This document shows, piece after piece, positions 1 through 9,490 of a stretch of DNA of 64,000 nt (its first letter is position 1; every line of letters starts with the position of its first letter). Location: positions 6,200,001-6,264,000 of the forward strand of contig NZ_JAFBCM010000001.1 in assembly GCF_016907715.1 (NCBI RefSeq), in the 5' to 3' direction. Made by a program: the position numbers and the translations under genes. The stretch is from Tenggerimyces flavus (lineage in GTDB: Bacteria; Actinomycetota; Actinomycetes; Propionibacteriales; Actinopolymorphaceae). Under the pieces are notes generated by a model. The model was given only the letters and a program-made list of their open reading frames with translations. It did no database searches and had not been told where the DNA came from.

Positions 1-41
1 CCCTGTCCGAACCTATGGGACCAGGGTGCCCCCGACCCAAA
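1..41. repeat. Partial palindromic intergenic repeat (family 4), right arm at window edge
   Basis: The first 41 bases carry the loop and right arm of an inverted repeat. The segment GGGACCAGGGTGCCCCCGAC (17-36) and the preceding GTCCGAACCTA recur almost exactly at 54760-54790, where both arms are present. Here the left arm lies mostly outside the window. It sits just beyond the leuA stop codon (54). Confidence 0.75.
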
Positions 42-53
42 CGACCGCGCGCG

Positions 54-1934
<1,881 letters not shown>

Positions 1935-2783
1935 CTACCCAGCGACATCGAGGAGATCGAGCCGGTAACGGACAGCGGCGCCCGGGGGTACGGCGAGGCC
2001 GCCGGCCGTCGCGGTGAACCCCTTGCCGAGGCTCGCCGGCACAGAGACGAGGACCGTGCTGCCCGCCGGGACGCCGGCGAGCGCATCCAGCCAACCCGGC
2101 GGAACGGCACCGGGCTCGAGCACGAAGCCGTTCGGCGCACCGCGCCGGTACGAGGAGTCGAACACCGCGCCGTCCGGCCAGGCCAGACCGGTGTAGTGCA
2201 GGACGACCGTGCTCCCCCGCCGCGCCGTCGGCCCGAGGCCGCGCTTCAGGACCGCGGCGCTGAGGGTCGTCGGCGGCTCCTTGGCGGGCGGCGCGAGCCG
2301 TGGTTCGAACGCGCGCTTCGCCGGATAGCTGCCGACGAGGTCGAAGACGAGTACGAGGGTGTCGCTGGGCTCGACGTTCGCCGGCGCGATGCCGTCCTTG
2401 CCGAACCCGAGCTTGGCCGGCGCGATCAGCAGGATGCGGCTGCCGGCGCGCTTGCCGACCAGCGCGGTGTCCCATGCCTTCGACACCTGGCCGCCGCCGA
2501 GCTTCACCGAGGTCGGCTGCTTGGTGCGGAACGTGTCGAGGTACGGCTTGTTCTGCCGCCAGGTCCAGATCGCGACGTTCACGACCGCGACGTCGGTACG
2601 CGCGACGGTCCGCCCCTGCCCGGTCGACAGCACCTTGACGACCGGCTCGTCGGGTGCGGCGATGCGCGGGATGTCGACGACCGGCAGGGCGCCGAACTCC
2701 CCCTGCACGTGGGGAAGTGGCGTGCCGCAGCCCGCCGCCGTCGCGAGAAGGACGACGGCGGCGGGCAGCAGTCCGCGGATCAC
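1935..2783 (-). CDS. Secreted FKBP-type peptidyl-prolyl isomerase lipoprotein
   Basis: 282 residues. An N-terminal signal with a lipobox (TAAGC, Cys19) predicts attachment to the outer face of the membrane. The C-terminal half carries an FKBP signature (GSTVVLHYTGLAWPDGAVFD, then SYRRG), and the N-terminal half resembles a second, more diverged FKBP-like module (TDVAVVNVAIWTW), a two-domain arrangement seen in actinobacteria. Likely role: prolyl cis-trans isomerisation during folding of exported proteins. Its ATG overlaps the stop of the upstream secreted protein as ATGA (2780-2783), so the two are probably translated together. Confidence 0.85.
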   Translation of the reverse strand: MIRGLLPAAVVLLATAAGCGTPLPHVQGEFGALPVVDIPRIAAPDEPVVKVLSTGQGRTVARTDVAVVNVAIWTWRQNKPYLDTFRTKQPTSVKLGGGQVSKAWDTALVGKRAGSRILLIAPAKLGFGKDGIAPANVEPSDTLVLVFDLVGSYPAKRAFEPRLAPPAKEPPTTLSAAVLKRGLGPTARRGSTVVLHYTGLAWPDGAVFDSSYRRGAPNGFVLEPGAVPPGWLDALAGVPAGSTVLVSVPASLGKGFTATAGGLAVPPGAAVRYRLDLLDVAG

Positions 2784-4132
2784 TTCTTCTTCGGGCTCTT
2801 CGCCGTCACCGCGGCGTGCGCGACGGTCACGTCGATCGCGTTCAGCCCGAGTACGGAGACGTGCGCGGCATTCGCGTACCCGCTCGTCGCCCTCGGGTCG
2901 AACTCGTACCGCCCGTTCGCGTCCTCGGTCGGCTTGCCGTCGGAGTCGGTCGTGACCTGCTCGTTCAGCACGACCTCGGCGAGCGCGGGCTCGCTGCGGT
3001 CCTCGGGAAGGCGGATGCCCAGGTTGGGCTCGATGTAGTCGGTCGGCACCTCGAGCAGCGGGCGGCCCAGCAGCGAGACGTACCCGGCGACCGGGCCCAT
3101 GCCGCTGAACTTCAGCCGCTGCCGCCAGCTCGTCACGGCCACGCGCACGCCTTCGAGGTGCACGCCGACCAGGGAGAGCTGCTTGCCGCCGGGGATGATG
3201 TTGGAGATGTACGGGACGCCGACGTCGATCGATGTCGCGGCCGCCTCGGCGTGCGCGGCGCCCGGGTACGGCAGGTCCATCTGACCGGGGTTGCCGGAGA
3301 CCGCGTTGCCGATCGCCTTCGTGTACGCGCCGGACGCGACGCCCAGTCCCACGGCGGGGATCAGCGGTGCTTGGGCTTCGGGAACGAGGCGAATGAGCTC
3401 CGAGCCGCCGCTGCGGACCTTGGGTGCGTCGGGCATCACCGGGTAGTGACTGGCGAACACCGCCTTGTCGGCGATGATGCCGTCGACGCGGACCAGCCAG
3501 GCGTGGGACTGCGGCGCCGGAACGTTCGGGATCACCGTTCCCCAGGCGGTGTCGGGACCGCCGCCGTCGCCGAGCAGACCGCCGCCGAGCAGGTCACCTC
3601 CGAGGAGGTCACCGCCAAGCAGGTCTCCGCCCAGGAGGTCGCCACCGAGCAGATCTCCACCGAGGAGATCGCCGCCCAGCAGGTCGCCACCCAGCAGGTC
3701 ACCGCCGAGCAGGCCGCCGCTGTCCTCGGAGTCCTCGGAGTCGCCCTCTTCTTGGGAATCGCCATCGGACTCCTCGCCGCTACCGAGGAGGTCACCGAGC
3801 AGGGCGTCGTTCGACACCTCGTCGCTCGCCTCGTCGGCCGGCTCGGCCTCGTCCGCCGCCTCGTTGTCGGCCTCGTCGGAAGCTTCGCCGGAAGCCTCTT
3901 CAGGGGCTTCGTCGGAAGCCTCGTCGGCGTCTTCAGCGACGGCATCCTCAGACTCGTCAGCTTCGTCCGCCGACTCGTCGTCGCCGCCGAGCAGACCGCC
4001 CAACAAGGTCTGGCTGGACTGGTCCTCTCCCTGGCTGGACTCATCGTCCGCCCACGCCACTGGTCCAGCCGCCAACATCGCGACCGTCGCTACCAGAACG
4101 CTTGCTACCCGCACACGGTGTTTCGTCCGCAT
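2780..4132 (-). CDS. Secreted protein with acidic linker and LLGGD pentapeptide repeats
   Basis: 450 residues with a Sec signal peptide (about 1-28, cleavage after AWA). Three parts follow: a very acidic Asp/Glu/Ser/Ala-rich tract (about 30-138), about nine tandem LLGGD units (139-190), and a roughly 250-residue C-terminal domain (200-445) without cysteines or obvious catalytic motifs, which loosely resembles choice-of-anchor-type actinobacterial surface proteins. I do not recognise a function. Coupled to the FKBP lipoprotein, which might be its folding helper (inference). The upstream 4133-4301 gap is shared with the divergent hydrolase gene. Confidence 0.8.
   Translation of the reverse strand: MRTKHRVRVASVLVATVAMLAAGPVAWADDESSQGEDQSSQTLLGGLLGGDDESADEADESEDAVAEDADEASDEAPEEASGEASDEADNEAADEAEPADEASDEVSNDALLGDLLGSGEESDGDSQEEGDSEDSEDSGGLLGGDLLGGDLLGGDLLGGDLLGGDLLGGDLLGGDLLGGDLLGGGLLGDGGGPDTAWGTVIPNVPAPQSHAWLVRVDGIIADKAVFASHYPVMPDAPKVRSGGSELIRLVPEAQAPLIPAVGLGVASGAYTKAIGNAVSGNPGQMDLPYPGAAHAEAAATSIDVGVPYISNIIPGGKQLSLVGVHLEGVRVAVTSWRQRLKFSGMGPVAGYVSLLGRPLLEVPTDYIEPNLGIRLPEDRSEPALAEVVLNEQVTTDSDGKPTEDANGRYEFDPRATSGYANAAHVSVLGLNAIDVTVAHAAVTAKSPKKK
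3563..3718 (-). repeat. 15-bp tandem repeats encoding LLGGD units
   Basis: About ten 15-base units, seen on the plus strand as variants of GAGCAGGTCACCGCC, encode LLGGD pentapeptides in the secreted protein. Third-position differences between units with unchanged amino acids suggest the repeat is maintained at protein level; it is a likely site of copy-number change. Confidence 0.9.
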
Positions 4133-4301
4133 GAGACTGCCCCGTCTCAGTTGTCACATTAGTCACAAAAACACCGTTAGCGTACTTCTGTCCCATTCGC
4201 TCCACAAGACCCCGGAGAAATCCCCGAAAGCTACCGATGAGTTCTCGAAGGCGTGGCAGTCTCCTCTGCAACTTGCTGACGTACCAACGAGGAGCACTCA
4301 C

Positions 4302-5099
4302 GTGACCACCACCAACGGGCAGTACGCCGACGTCAACGGCCTCCACCTGTACTACGAGATCCACGGAACCGGCCGGCCGCTGATCCTGCTGCACGGAGGG
4401 CTCGGCGCCGGCGAGATGTATGGGCCGATCCTTCCCGCGTTCACCGAGAACCACCAGGTGATCCTGGTCGACCTGCAGGGCCACGGCCGTACCGCGGACA
4501 TCGACCGCCCGCTCGACGTCGCCCTCATGGCCGACGACATCGCGGCGCTCATCGACCACCTCGGCCTGGACCACCCCGACGTCGTCGGGTACTCGATGGG
4601 CGGAGGTGTGGCCTTCCAGGTCGCGGTCCGGCACCCGGACAAGATCCGCAAGGTCGTCACGGCGTCGACGCACATCCGTACCGACGCGATCTACGCCGAG
4701 ATGCGCGAGCAGCAGGGCCAGGTCTCGGGTGCGGCGGCCGAGTTCATGAAGGAGACGCCGATGTACGAGTCGTACGCGCGGCTCGCGCCTCGGCCGGAGG
4801 ACTTCCCGCGCCTGCTGGACAAGATCGGCGAAGTGATGGCGATCCCATTCGACTACTCCGAGGAGGTCCGGGCGCTCCAGGTGCCGTGGCTGGTCATCGC
4901 CGCGGACGCCGACATGGCGCCGCCGAGCCACTACGTCGAGGTGTTCGCGCTGCTCGACGGCGGACTGCGTGACGGCGGCTGGACCGGCGAGGGTCGGCCG
5001 AAGGGCGGGCACTCGCTGGCGATCCTGCCCGGCCTGACCCACTACGACATCTTCATGTCGCCGCTGTTCGTGTCCACGGCCCTGTCCTTCCTGGACTGA
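4302..5099 (+). CDS. Alpha/beta hydrolase
   Basis: 265 residues from GTG at 4302, preceded by GAGGAG (4290-4295). The frame is open far upstream, but MTTTNGQYADVNGLHLYYE is a typical family start. The oxyanion segment HGG lies at 31-33, the nucleophile elbow GYSMG has Ser98, and a late acid (ADAD) and histidine (GLTHYD) complete a plausible triad. Soluble cytosolic hydrolase of the esterase/dehalogenase-like superfamily; the substrate cannot be told from sequence. Divergent from the secreted-protein gene and followed by a copy of the CTAG-ended repeat. Confidence 0.88.
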   Translation: MTTTNGQYADVNGLHLYYEIHGTGRPLILLHGGLGAGEMYGPILPAFTENHQVILVDLQGHGRTADIDRPLDVALMADDIAALIDHLGLDHPDVVGYSMGGGVAFQVAVRHPDKIRKVVTASTHIRTDAIYAEMREQQGQVSGAAAEFMKETPMYESYARLAPRPEDFPRLLDKIGEVMAIPFDYSEEVRALQVPWLVIAADADMAPPSHYVEVFALLDGGLRDGGWTGEGRPKGGHSLAILPGLTHYDIFMSPLFVSTALSFLD

Positions 5100-5111
5100 G
5101 CTCGGCAACGG

Positions 5112-5384
5112 CTAGCCTCGGGATCTCAGGTGTTGGTGGGCGACGTTGGCCTGTGAAGGACGGACGTGCCTGTCCTGCTGGGCACACTTGGGGTGGCGAC
5201 GTCTCGAGTGATCCGAGCGGGAAAGCACTCCGTAGGTGAAGCGTGTCGTGGTCGCCTTACCCGGCCAGTGGCCGCTCTACCTGGCGTCCACCCCACGTAA
5301 AGCGGCAAATGATCATGTAAACATGATCATTGGCCCCAGGCGGGGGCGGTCCGGGCCGACGGTCGGACGAAAGAACGAGGCTAG
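5112..5384. repeat. CTAG-bounded dispersed repeat, copy A (273 bp)
   Basis: Begins CTAGCCTCG (5112-5120) and ends CGAGGCTAG (5376-5384), giving 9-bp perfect inverted ends. The palindromic core is at 5308-5331. Long internal stretches match copies B, C and D, for example GGTCGCCTTACCCGGCCAGT (5252-5271). It fills most of the gap between the hydrolase and the emfourin-like gene; no ORF inside looks genuine. The promoter of the next gene is presumably in or just after it. Confidence 0.9.
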
Positions 5385-5419
5385 GGGAACGCTCGGCGCC
5401 GCCCGTCCGTACGAAGGAC

Positions 5420-5689
5420 ATGAGCGAGATCCGGGTGACCCGGCGAGGTGGCTTCGCCGGCCAAGACGTGAGCGGCCGGCTGGACACGCGCAGGACACCG
5501 GGCGGCGCCGAGCTCGAGGCGATCGTGAAGCGCCACGGCAAGCGACCGCGGCTGCCCCGGGCGGCGTCGTCGGATGCCCCGACGTACACGATTCAGGCGG
5601 GCGGCGAGCGCATCGAGGTCAGCGAGACCGAGCTCACCGGCGAGCTGGCGACACTCGTTCACCGGGTGCTCGGAAATCGGGGTTTGTAA
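5420..5689 (+). CDS. Emfourin-like protein (protealysin inhibitor family)
   Basis: 89 residues from ATG at 5420, with GAAGGA just upstream. The N-terminal pattern IRVTRRGGFAG, the following LDT segment and the late PTYTIQAGG...VSETEL region match the emfourin family, small proteins known to inhibit M4 metallopeptidases such as protealysin. No signal peptide, no cysteine. In characterised cases the inhibitor sits next to its peptidase gene; no M4 peptidase lies in this window, so the partner is unknown. Family assignment is from pattern memory. Confidence 0.72.
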   Translation: MSEIRVTRRGGFAGQDVSGRLDTRRTPGGAELEAIVKRHGKRPRLPRAASSDAPTYTIQAGGERIEVSETELTGELATLVHRVLGNRGL

Positions 5690-5731
5690 ACCCGGTTGCG
5701 CCGACCTGCCGTACGGCCTGACGCTTGGCGG

Positions 5732-6718
5732 GTGAACCTCGAACGACTCGACCTCGCCGACGACGCCGCCGTCGAAGCCATGATGGATCTGCACGAAGCC
5801 TCCCGGCTCGCGGACCACCCGTACTTCCCTGCCGACACTCGCCAACAGGTCCTCGCCTGGCACCGCTACGGCTGGGACGGCGAGCCGCCCGAGGTCTGGC
5901 TGCTGCGCGAGGGCGACGCCGTGATCGGCAAGCTCGGCGTGTGGTTCAGCTATCGCGACAACCTGCACCTCGGTGGGGTGAACGTGCTCGTCCACCCCGA
6001 GCATCGCCGCATGGGCCACGGCCGGGCGTTGTACGAGGCCGGGATGAAGCGGGTGCGCGAGGAGGGCCGGCGTACGGTCGGCGCCGGGACGCTGGACCGT
6101 CCCGAGTTCAACGCGTTCGCCGAGACGATGGGGTTCGAGCGGAAGAGCGCCGACATCCACCGGCGCCAGGACCTGCTGAGCGTCGACTTCGAGGACATCG
6201 CCGCACACCGCGCGAAGGCCGAGGCGGCCGCAGCGGACTACGAGCTGGTGCGCGTCGAGGGCTCGGTGCCGGAAGAGCTGATCGAGGACGTCGCGGTGAT
6301 GACCGCGGCGATCAACGACGCACCGACCGACGACCTCGACATCGAGGACGAGATCTTCGACGCGAAGCGCATCCGGGAGTGGGAGAACGCCCGGCTCGAG
6401 GGCGGCGACCGCATCTACCGGATCATCGCCCGCCGGAAGTCCGACGGCGCGCTGGCCGGACACACGATGCTCGGCTACCACCCGGGTGCCCCGGAGTACG
6501 CGAACCAGTGGGACACCAGCGTGCTGAAGGACCACCGCGGCCACCGGCTCGGGATGCTGCTCAAGGCCTCGATGGTCGAGTGGCTGCGCGAGGCCGAGCC
6601 GACCGTTCGGTACGTCGACACGTGGAATGCCGAGTCGAACTCGTACATGATCGCGGTGAACGAGGCCCTCGGTTACCAGATCGTCGAACGCCACCTCGGC
6701 TACCAGCGTTCGGTTTAG
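5732..6718 (+). CDS. Tandem GNAT N-acetyltransferase
   Basis: 328 residues with two acetyl-CoA-binding GNAT folds in tandem. The first has the motif A segment VLVHPEHRRMGHGRALYE (about residues 87-104), the second TSVLKDHRGHRLGMLLKA (about 267-284). GTG at 5732 is chosen; a TTG at 5696 would add 12 residues. Two-domain GNATs of this length occur widely in actinobacteria and usually acetylate small amines or antibiotics; the substrate here is unknown. Cytosolic. It lies 42 bases after the emfourin-like gene in the same direction. Confidence 0.82.
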   Translation: MNLERLDLADDAAVEAMMDLHEASRLADHPYFPADTRQQVLAWHRYGWDGEPPEVWLLREGDAVIGKLGVWFSYRDNLHLGGVNVLVHPEHRRMGHGRALYEAGMKRVREEGRRTVGAGTLDRPEFNAFAETMGFERKSADIHRRQDLLSVDFEDIAAHRAKAEAAAADYELVRVEGSVPEELIEDVAVMTAAINDAPTDDLDIEDEIFDAKRIREWENARLEGGDRIYRIIARRKSDGALAGHTMLGYHPGAPEYANQWDTSVLKDHRGHRLGMLLKASMVEWLREAEPTVRYVDTWNAESNSYMIAVNEALGYQIVERHLGYQRSV

Positions 6719-6789
6719 CCCGGCACTTTGGGTGATCCCGCGTCGTTCTAGGCTCTGGCGTCCACGCAACTTTCGGAGGCAGAGCATTC

Positions 6790-7635
6790 ATGGTTCGACG
6801 GGGATCGCTCATCGCAACGGGCCTGGTGGCCGGCTTGCTCGCTTTGGCCGGCTGCTCGTCCGGTGAGGGCTCCAAGAACGCGGCGCCGTCGCCGTCCGGT
6901 ACGCCGGGTGCGGTGCCCAAGGTCGGCGAGTGCCATGCGGCGGAGGCCTCGGCGCTGAAGGACCACCGCGACCCGAGCCCCGTGGTCGCCTGCACCGAGC
7001 GGCACACGCTGGAGACGGTGGCTGTCGTTCCGGCGACGGAGAAGGTCACGCCCAAGAACGTCGGTCAGTACGCCGCCTCCTGCCGGAAGGCCTTCTCCGA
7101 CTACGTGGGCGCGACCGACGACGTCTCGCGGCTCGATCTGACGTTCATGGTGCCGAGCGACGCTACCCAGAACGCCGGCCAGTTCTGGGTGCGCTGCGAC
7201 GCGTTGGCGCGGCTCGACACGCAGGGGACGAAGGCGGAGTCGCGGACGGGCTCGGTCCGCGGCGTGCTCACCTCGTCCGTACCGCTCGGCCTGCGGGCGT
7301 GCCTGAACACCGTGCCGGACTTCGCGAAGAACCAGCAGTACGTGTCGTGCGCGCAGGCGCACATCTCCGAGCTGGTGCCGAAGGCTTCGGAGCTGGGGAC
7401 TCTCGACGAGATCTACCCGGGCCGAGGCTCGTTGGACACCCGTTCGGAGGAACGCTGCGCCGCGCTGGTGACGACGACCGGCTACCCCGGCCACGTAGGC
7501 AAGCAGTGGGAGTTCCCGAACGAGTCCGGCTGGGCCGCTGGCGACCGCACCGGCAGCTGCTGGGTCAGCGCCACGCTCCCCGCCGTCGCCGCTCCGACCG
7601 CAACCCCGGCCCCCACCGCGACCTCGACGCCCTAA
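6790..7635 (+). CDS. Septum-formation-family lipoprotein
   Basis: 281 residues. The signal peptide ends in the lipobox LALAGC (Cys22), so it is a membrane-anchored extracytoplasmic protein. A Ser/Pro-rich linker is followed by two copies of a Cys-containing module (VGECH...VACTERHTLETVAVV and LRACLN...YVSCAQAHISELV), the pattern of the actinobacterial Septum_form domain, and then a Thr/Pro/Ala-rich tail. GGAGG lies 11 bases before the ATG. The name derives from the family; a direct septum role here is unproven. Its stop overlaps the stop of the convergent kinase-like gene. Confidence 0.8.
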   Translation: MVRRGSLIATGLVAGLLALAGCSSGEGSKNAAPSPSGTPGAVPKVGECHAAEASALKDHRDPSPVVACTERHTLETVAVVPATEKVTPKNVGQYAASCRKAFSDYVGATDDVSRLDLTFMVPSDATQNAGQFWVRCDALARLDTQGTKAESRTGSVRGVLTSSVPLGLRACLNTVPDFAKNQQYVSCAQAHISELVPKASELGTLDEIYPGRGSLDTRSEERCAALVTTTGYPGHVGKQWEFPNESGWAAGDRTGSCWVSATLPAVAAPTATPAPTATSTP

Positions 7636-8555
7636 CCGCCTGGCGCCAGCTCCGACCAGGGGCTGGTCAGCGGACCGGAGAAGAACCGCAGGATCTCCAC
7701 GAACCTCGCCTGCCGAGGCGCCGTCCAGGTCCGCGCCTCGGAGGTGGAGGGCGCCTTGCGCAGCCGCGCGAGCGCCCAGAACAGCTGGTACCAGACCGCA
7801 CTCGCCGCCCAGGCCAGCTCGTCGTGCGGGGTGACCGAGCGGTAGCCGGCCAGGATCGACGGCAGCGCTCTCGTTGGCAGGTCGACCAAGTCGCGAACGG
7901 GATCGCCCCACTCGGCGCAGCCCCAGTCGAGCAGCGCGGAAACTCGTCCGGACTGGTCGAGGATCAGGTTCGACGGGATGACGTCGCCGTGCAGCAGGAC
8001 GTCGTCGGCGTGAACGGCGCCCACGGCCGCGAGAGCGTCGAACCACTCCCTCAGCCACGTCGCCTGAGCCGAGCCCAGCTCCCCCGACTCGCACAGCGTC
8101 CGAAGCAGCGGATCCGGATCGAACCGGTACGGCTCGGGGACCCCGGCGATCGGCCCGAGCTCGTCCAGCCGAAGCCGGTGCAGGTTGGCCAGGACCATAC
8201 CGAGAGAGGTATAGGCCTCGGCGTTCGTCTCCGGTTCGTGGCCGGCCTCGCCGAGCGTCGTACCGTGCAGGCGCTCGAGCACCACGTAGGGCCGGTCGAC
8301 CAGGTCGCGGCTCGCGTCGTACGCGACGAGGCGGGCCGTCGGCACGCCGGCAGCCTGGACGACCGGGATCACCGCGCTCTCCTTCGCCAGCCGCTGCTCC
8401 GCCACGTCGTCGCGCGGGATCCGGAGGATCAGGTTCTCGCCGAGGGAGATGGTCAGATTGACCTCGCCCTGCTGGGGAAACACGCGAACGTCCTTGGCCG
8501 GCACTCCGTGGCGCGCGGCGATCGAGATCGCCCCGTCCGGAAGCCGGTCAGCCAT
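7632..8555 (-). CDS. Aminoglycoside-phosphotransferase-family protein
   Basis: 307 residues from ATG at 8555. Brenner-type catalytic loop LLHGDVIPSNLIL (Asp in HGD, Asn six residues on) and the downstream metal-binding segment LLDWGCAEWGDP mark the APH/choline-kinase fold. An N-lobe with LILRIPRDD supplies the nucleotide-binding Lys/Arg region. Such proteins phosphorylate small hydroxylated molecules; nothing here shows resistance. It begins six bases beyond the era stop, so it is probably in the era transcript. Confidence 0.82.
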   Translation of the reverse strand: MADRLPDGAISIAARHGVPAKDVRVFPQQGEVNLTISLGENLILRIPRDDVAEQRLAKESAVIPVVQAAGVPTARLVAYDASRDLVDRPYVVLERLHGTTLGEAGHEPETNAEAYTSLGMVLANLHRLRLDELGPIAGVPEPYRFDPDPLLRTLCESGELGSAQATWLREWFDALAAVGAVHADDVLLHGDVIPSNLILDQSGRVSALLDWGCAEWGDPVRDLVDLPTRALPSILAGYRSVTPHDELAWAASAVWYQLFWALARLRKAPSTSEARTWTAPRQARFVEILRFFSGPLTSPWSELAPGG

Positions 8556-8560
8556 GGTCG

Positions 8561-9490
8561 CTAGAAGCCGAGCTTCCGTAGTTGCTTGGGGTCGCGCTGC
8601 CAGTCCTTCGCGACCTTGATGTGCAGGTCGAGGTAGACCGGGGTGCCGAGGATGGCCTCGATCTGCTTGCGCGCGTCCGTTCCCACCCGCCGGAGGCGAG
8701 AGCCGCCGGCGCCGATGATGATGGCCTTCTGGCTCGGGCGCTCGACGTACAGGTTCGCGTAGATGTCCAGCAGCGGGCGGTTCTCCGGGCGGCCCTCGCG
8801 CAGGCCCATCTCCTCGACCAGCACCGCGATCGAGTGCGGAAGCTCGTCGCGTACGCCCTCCAGCGCTGCCTCGCGGATCAGCTCCGCGACCAGCACCTCC
8901 TCGGGCTCGTCGGTGAGCTCGCCGTCCGGATAGAGCTGAGGTCCCTCCGGCAGCCGTCCGACCAGCAGGTCCGCGAGCAGGTCCACCTGCTGTCCGACGC
9001 GCGCCGAGACCGGGACGATCTCGTCCCACTCGATCCCGGTGTCCGTCCCCAGCTGCTGGATCGCGAGCAGATGCTCGGCCATCCGGCCGGGGTCGACGAG
9101 GTCCGCCTTCGTCGCGATCGCGACCGTGGGCCGGCGCCGGATCTTGCCGACCTCGGCGACCAGGAACCGGTCCCCCGGGCCGACCTTCTCGTCGGCAGGC
9201 ATGCAGACGCCGACGATGTCGACCTCGCCGAGCGTGGTCGTGACGATGTCGTTCAACCGCTCGCCGAGCAGTGTCCGCGGCTTGTGCAGACCCGGCGTGT
9301 CGACCATCACCAGCTGCGCGTCCGGCCGGTTCACGATGCCTCGTACGGTATGCCGCGTCGTCTGCGGGCGCGAGGACGCGATCGCGATCTTCGCGCCGAC
9401 GAGGGCGTTCGTGAGCGTCGACTTCCCGGTGTTCGGCCGCCCCACCAGGCAGGCGAAACCGGACCGGAACGTCGGTTGCTCGTCACTCAC
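8561..9490 (-). CDS. era: GTPase Era
   Basis: 309 residues, cytosolic GTPase assisting 16S rRNA maturation and 30S assembly. G1 GRPNTGKS (about 17-24), G3 DTPGLH (about 58-63), a G4 site reading TKAD rather than NKxD (a variant seen in actinobacterial Era), and a C-terminal KH domain with the GAGGSRLRRVG loop. GTG at 9490 is chosen; it overlaps the stop of the upstream gene by 8 bases, suggesting coupled translation. Lies in the usual actinobacterial neighbourhood (ybeY, CorC-like, cytidine-deaminase-like), although the neighbours are displaced here. Confidence 0.95.
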   Translation of the reverse strand: MSDEQPTFRSGFACLVGRPNTGKSTLTNALVGAKIAIASSRPQTTRHTVRGIVNRPDAQLVMVDTPGLHKPRTLLGERLNDIVTTTLGEVDIVGVCMPADEKVGPGDRFLVAEVGKIRRRPTVAIATKADLVDPGRMAEHLLAIQQLGTDTGIEWDEIVPVSARVGQQVDLLADLLVGRLPEGPQLYPDGELTDEPEEVLVAELIREAALEGVRDELPHSIAVLVEEMGLREGRPENRPLLDIYANLYVERPSQKAIIIGAGGSRLRRVGTDARKQIEAILGTPVYLDLHIKVAKDWQRDPKQLRKLGF

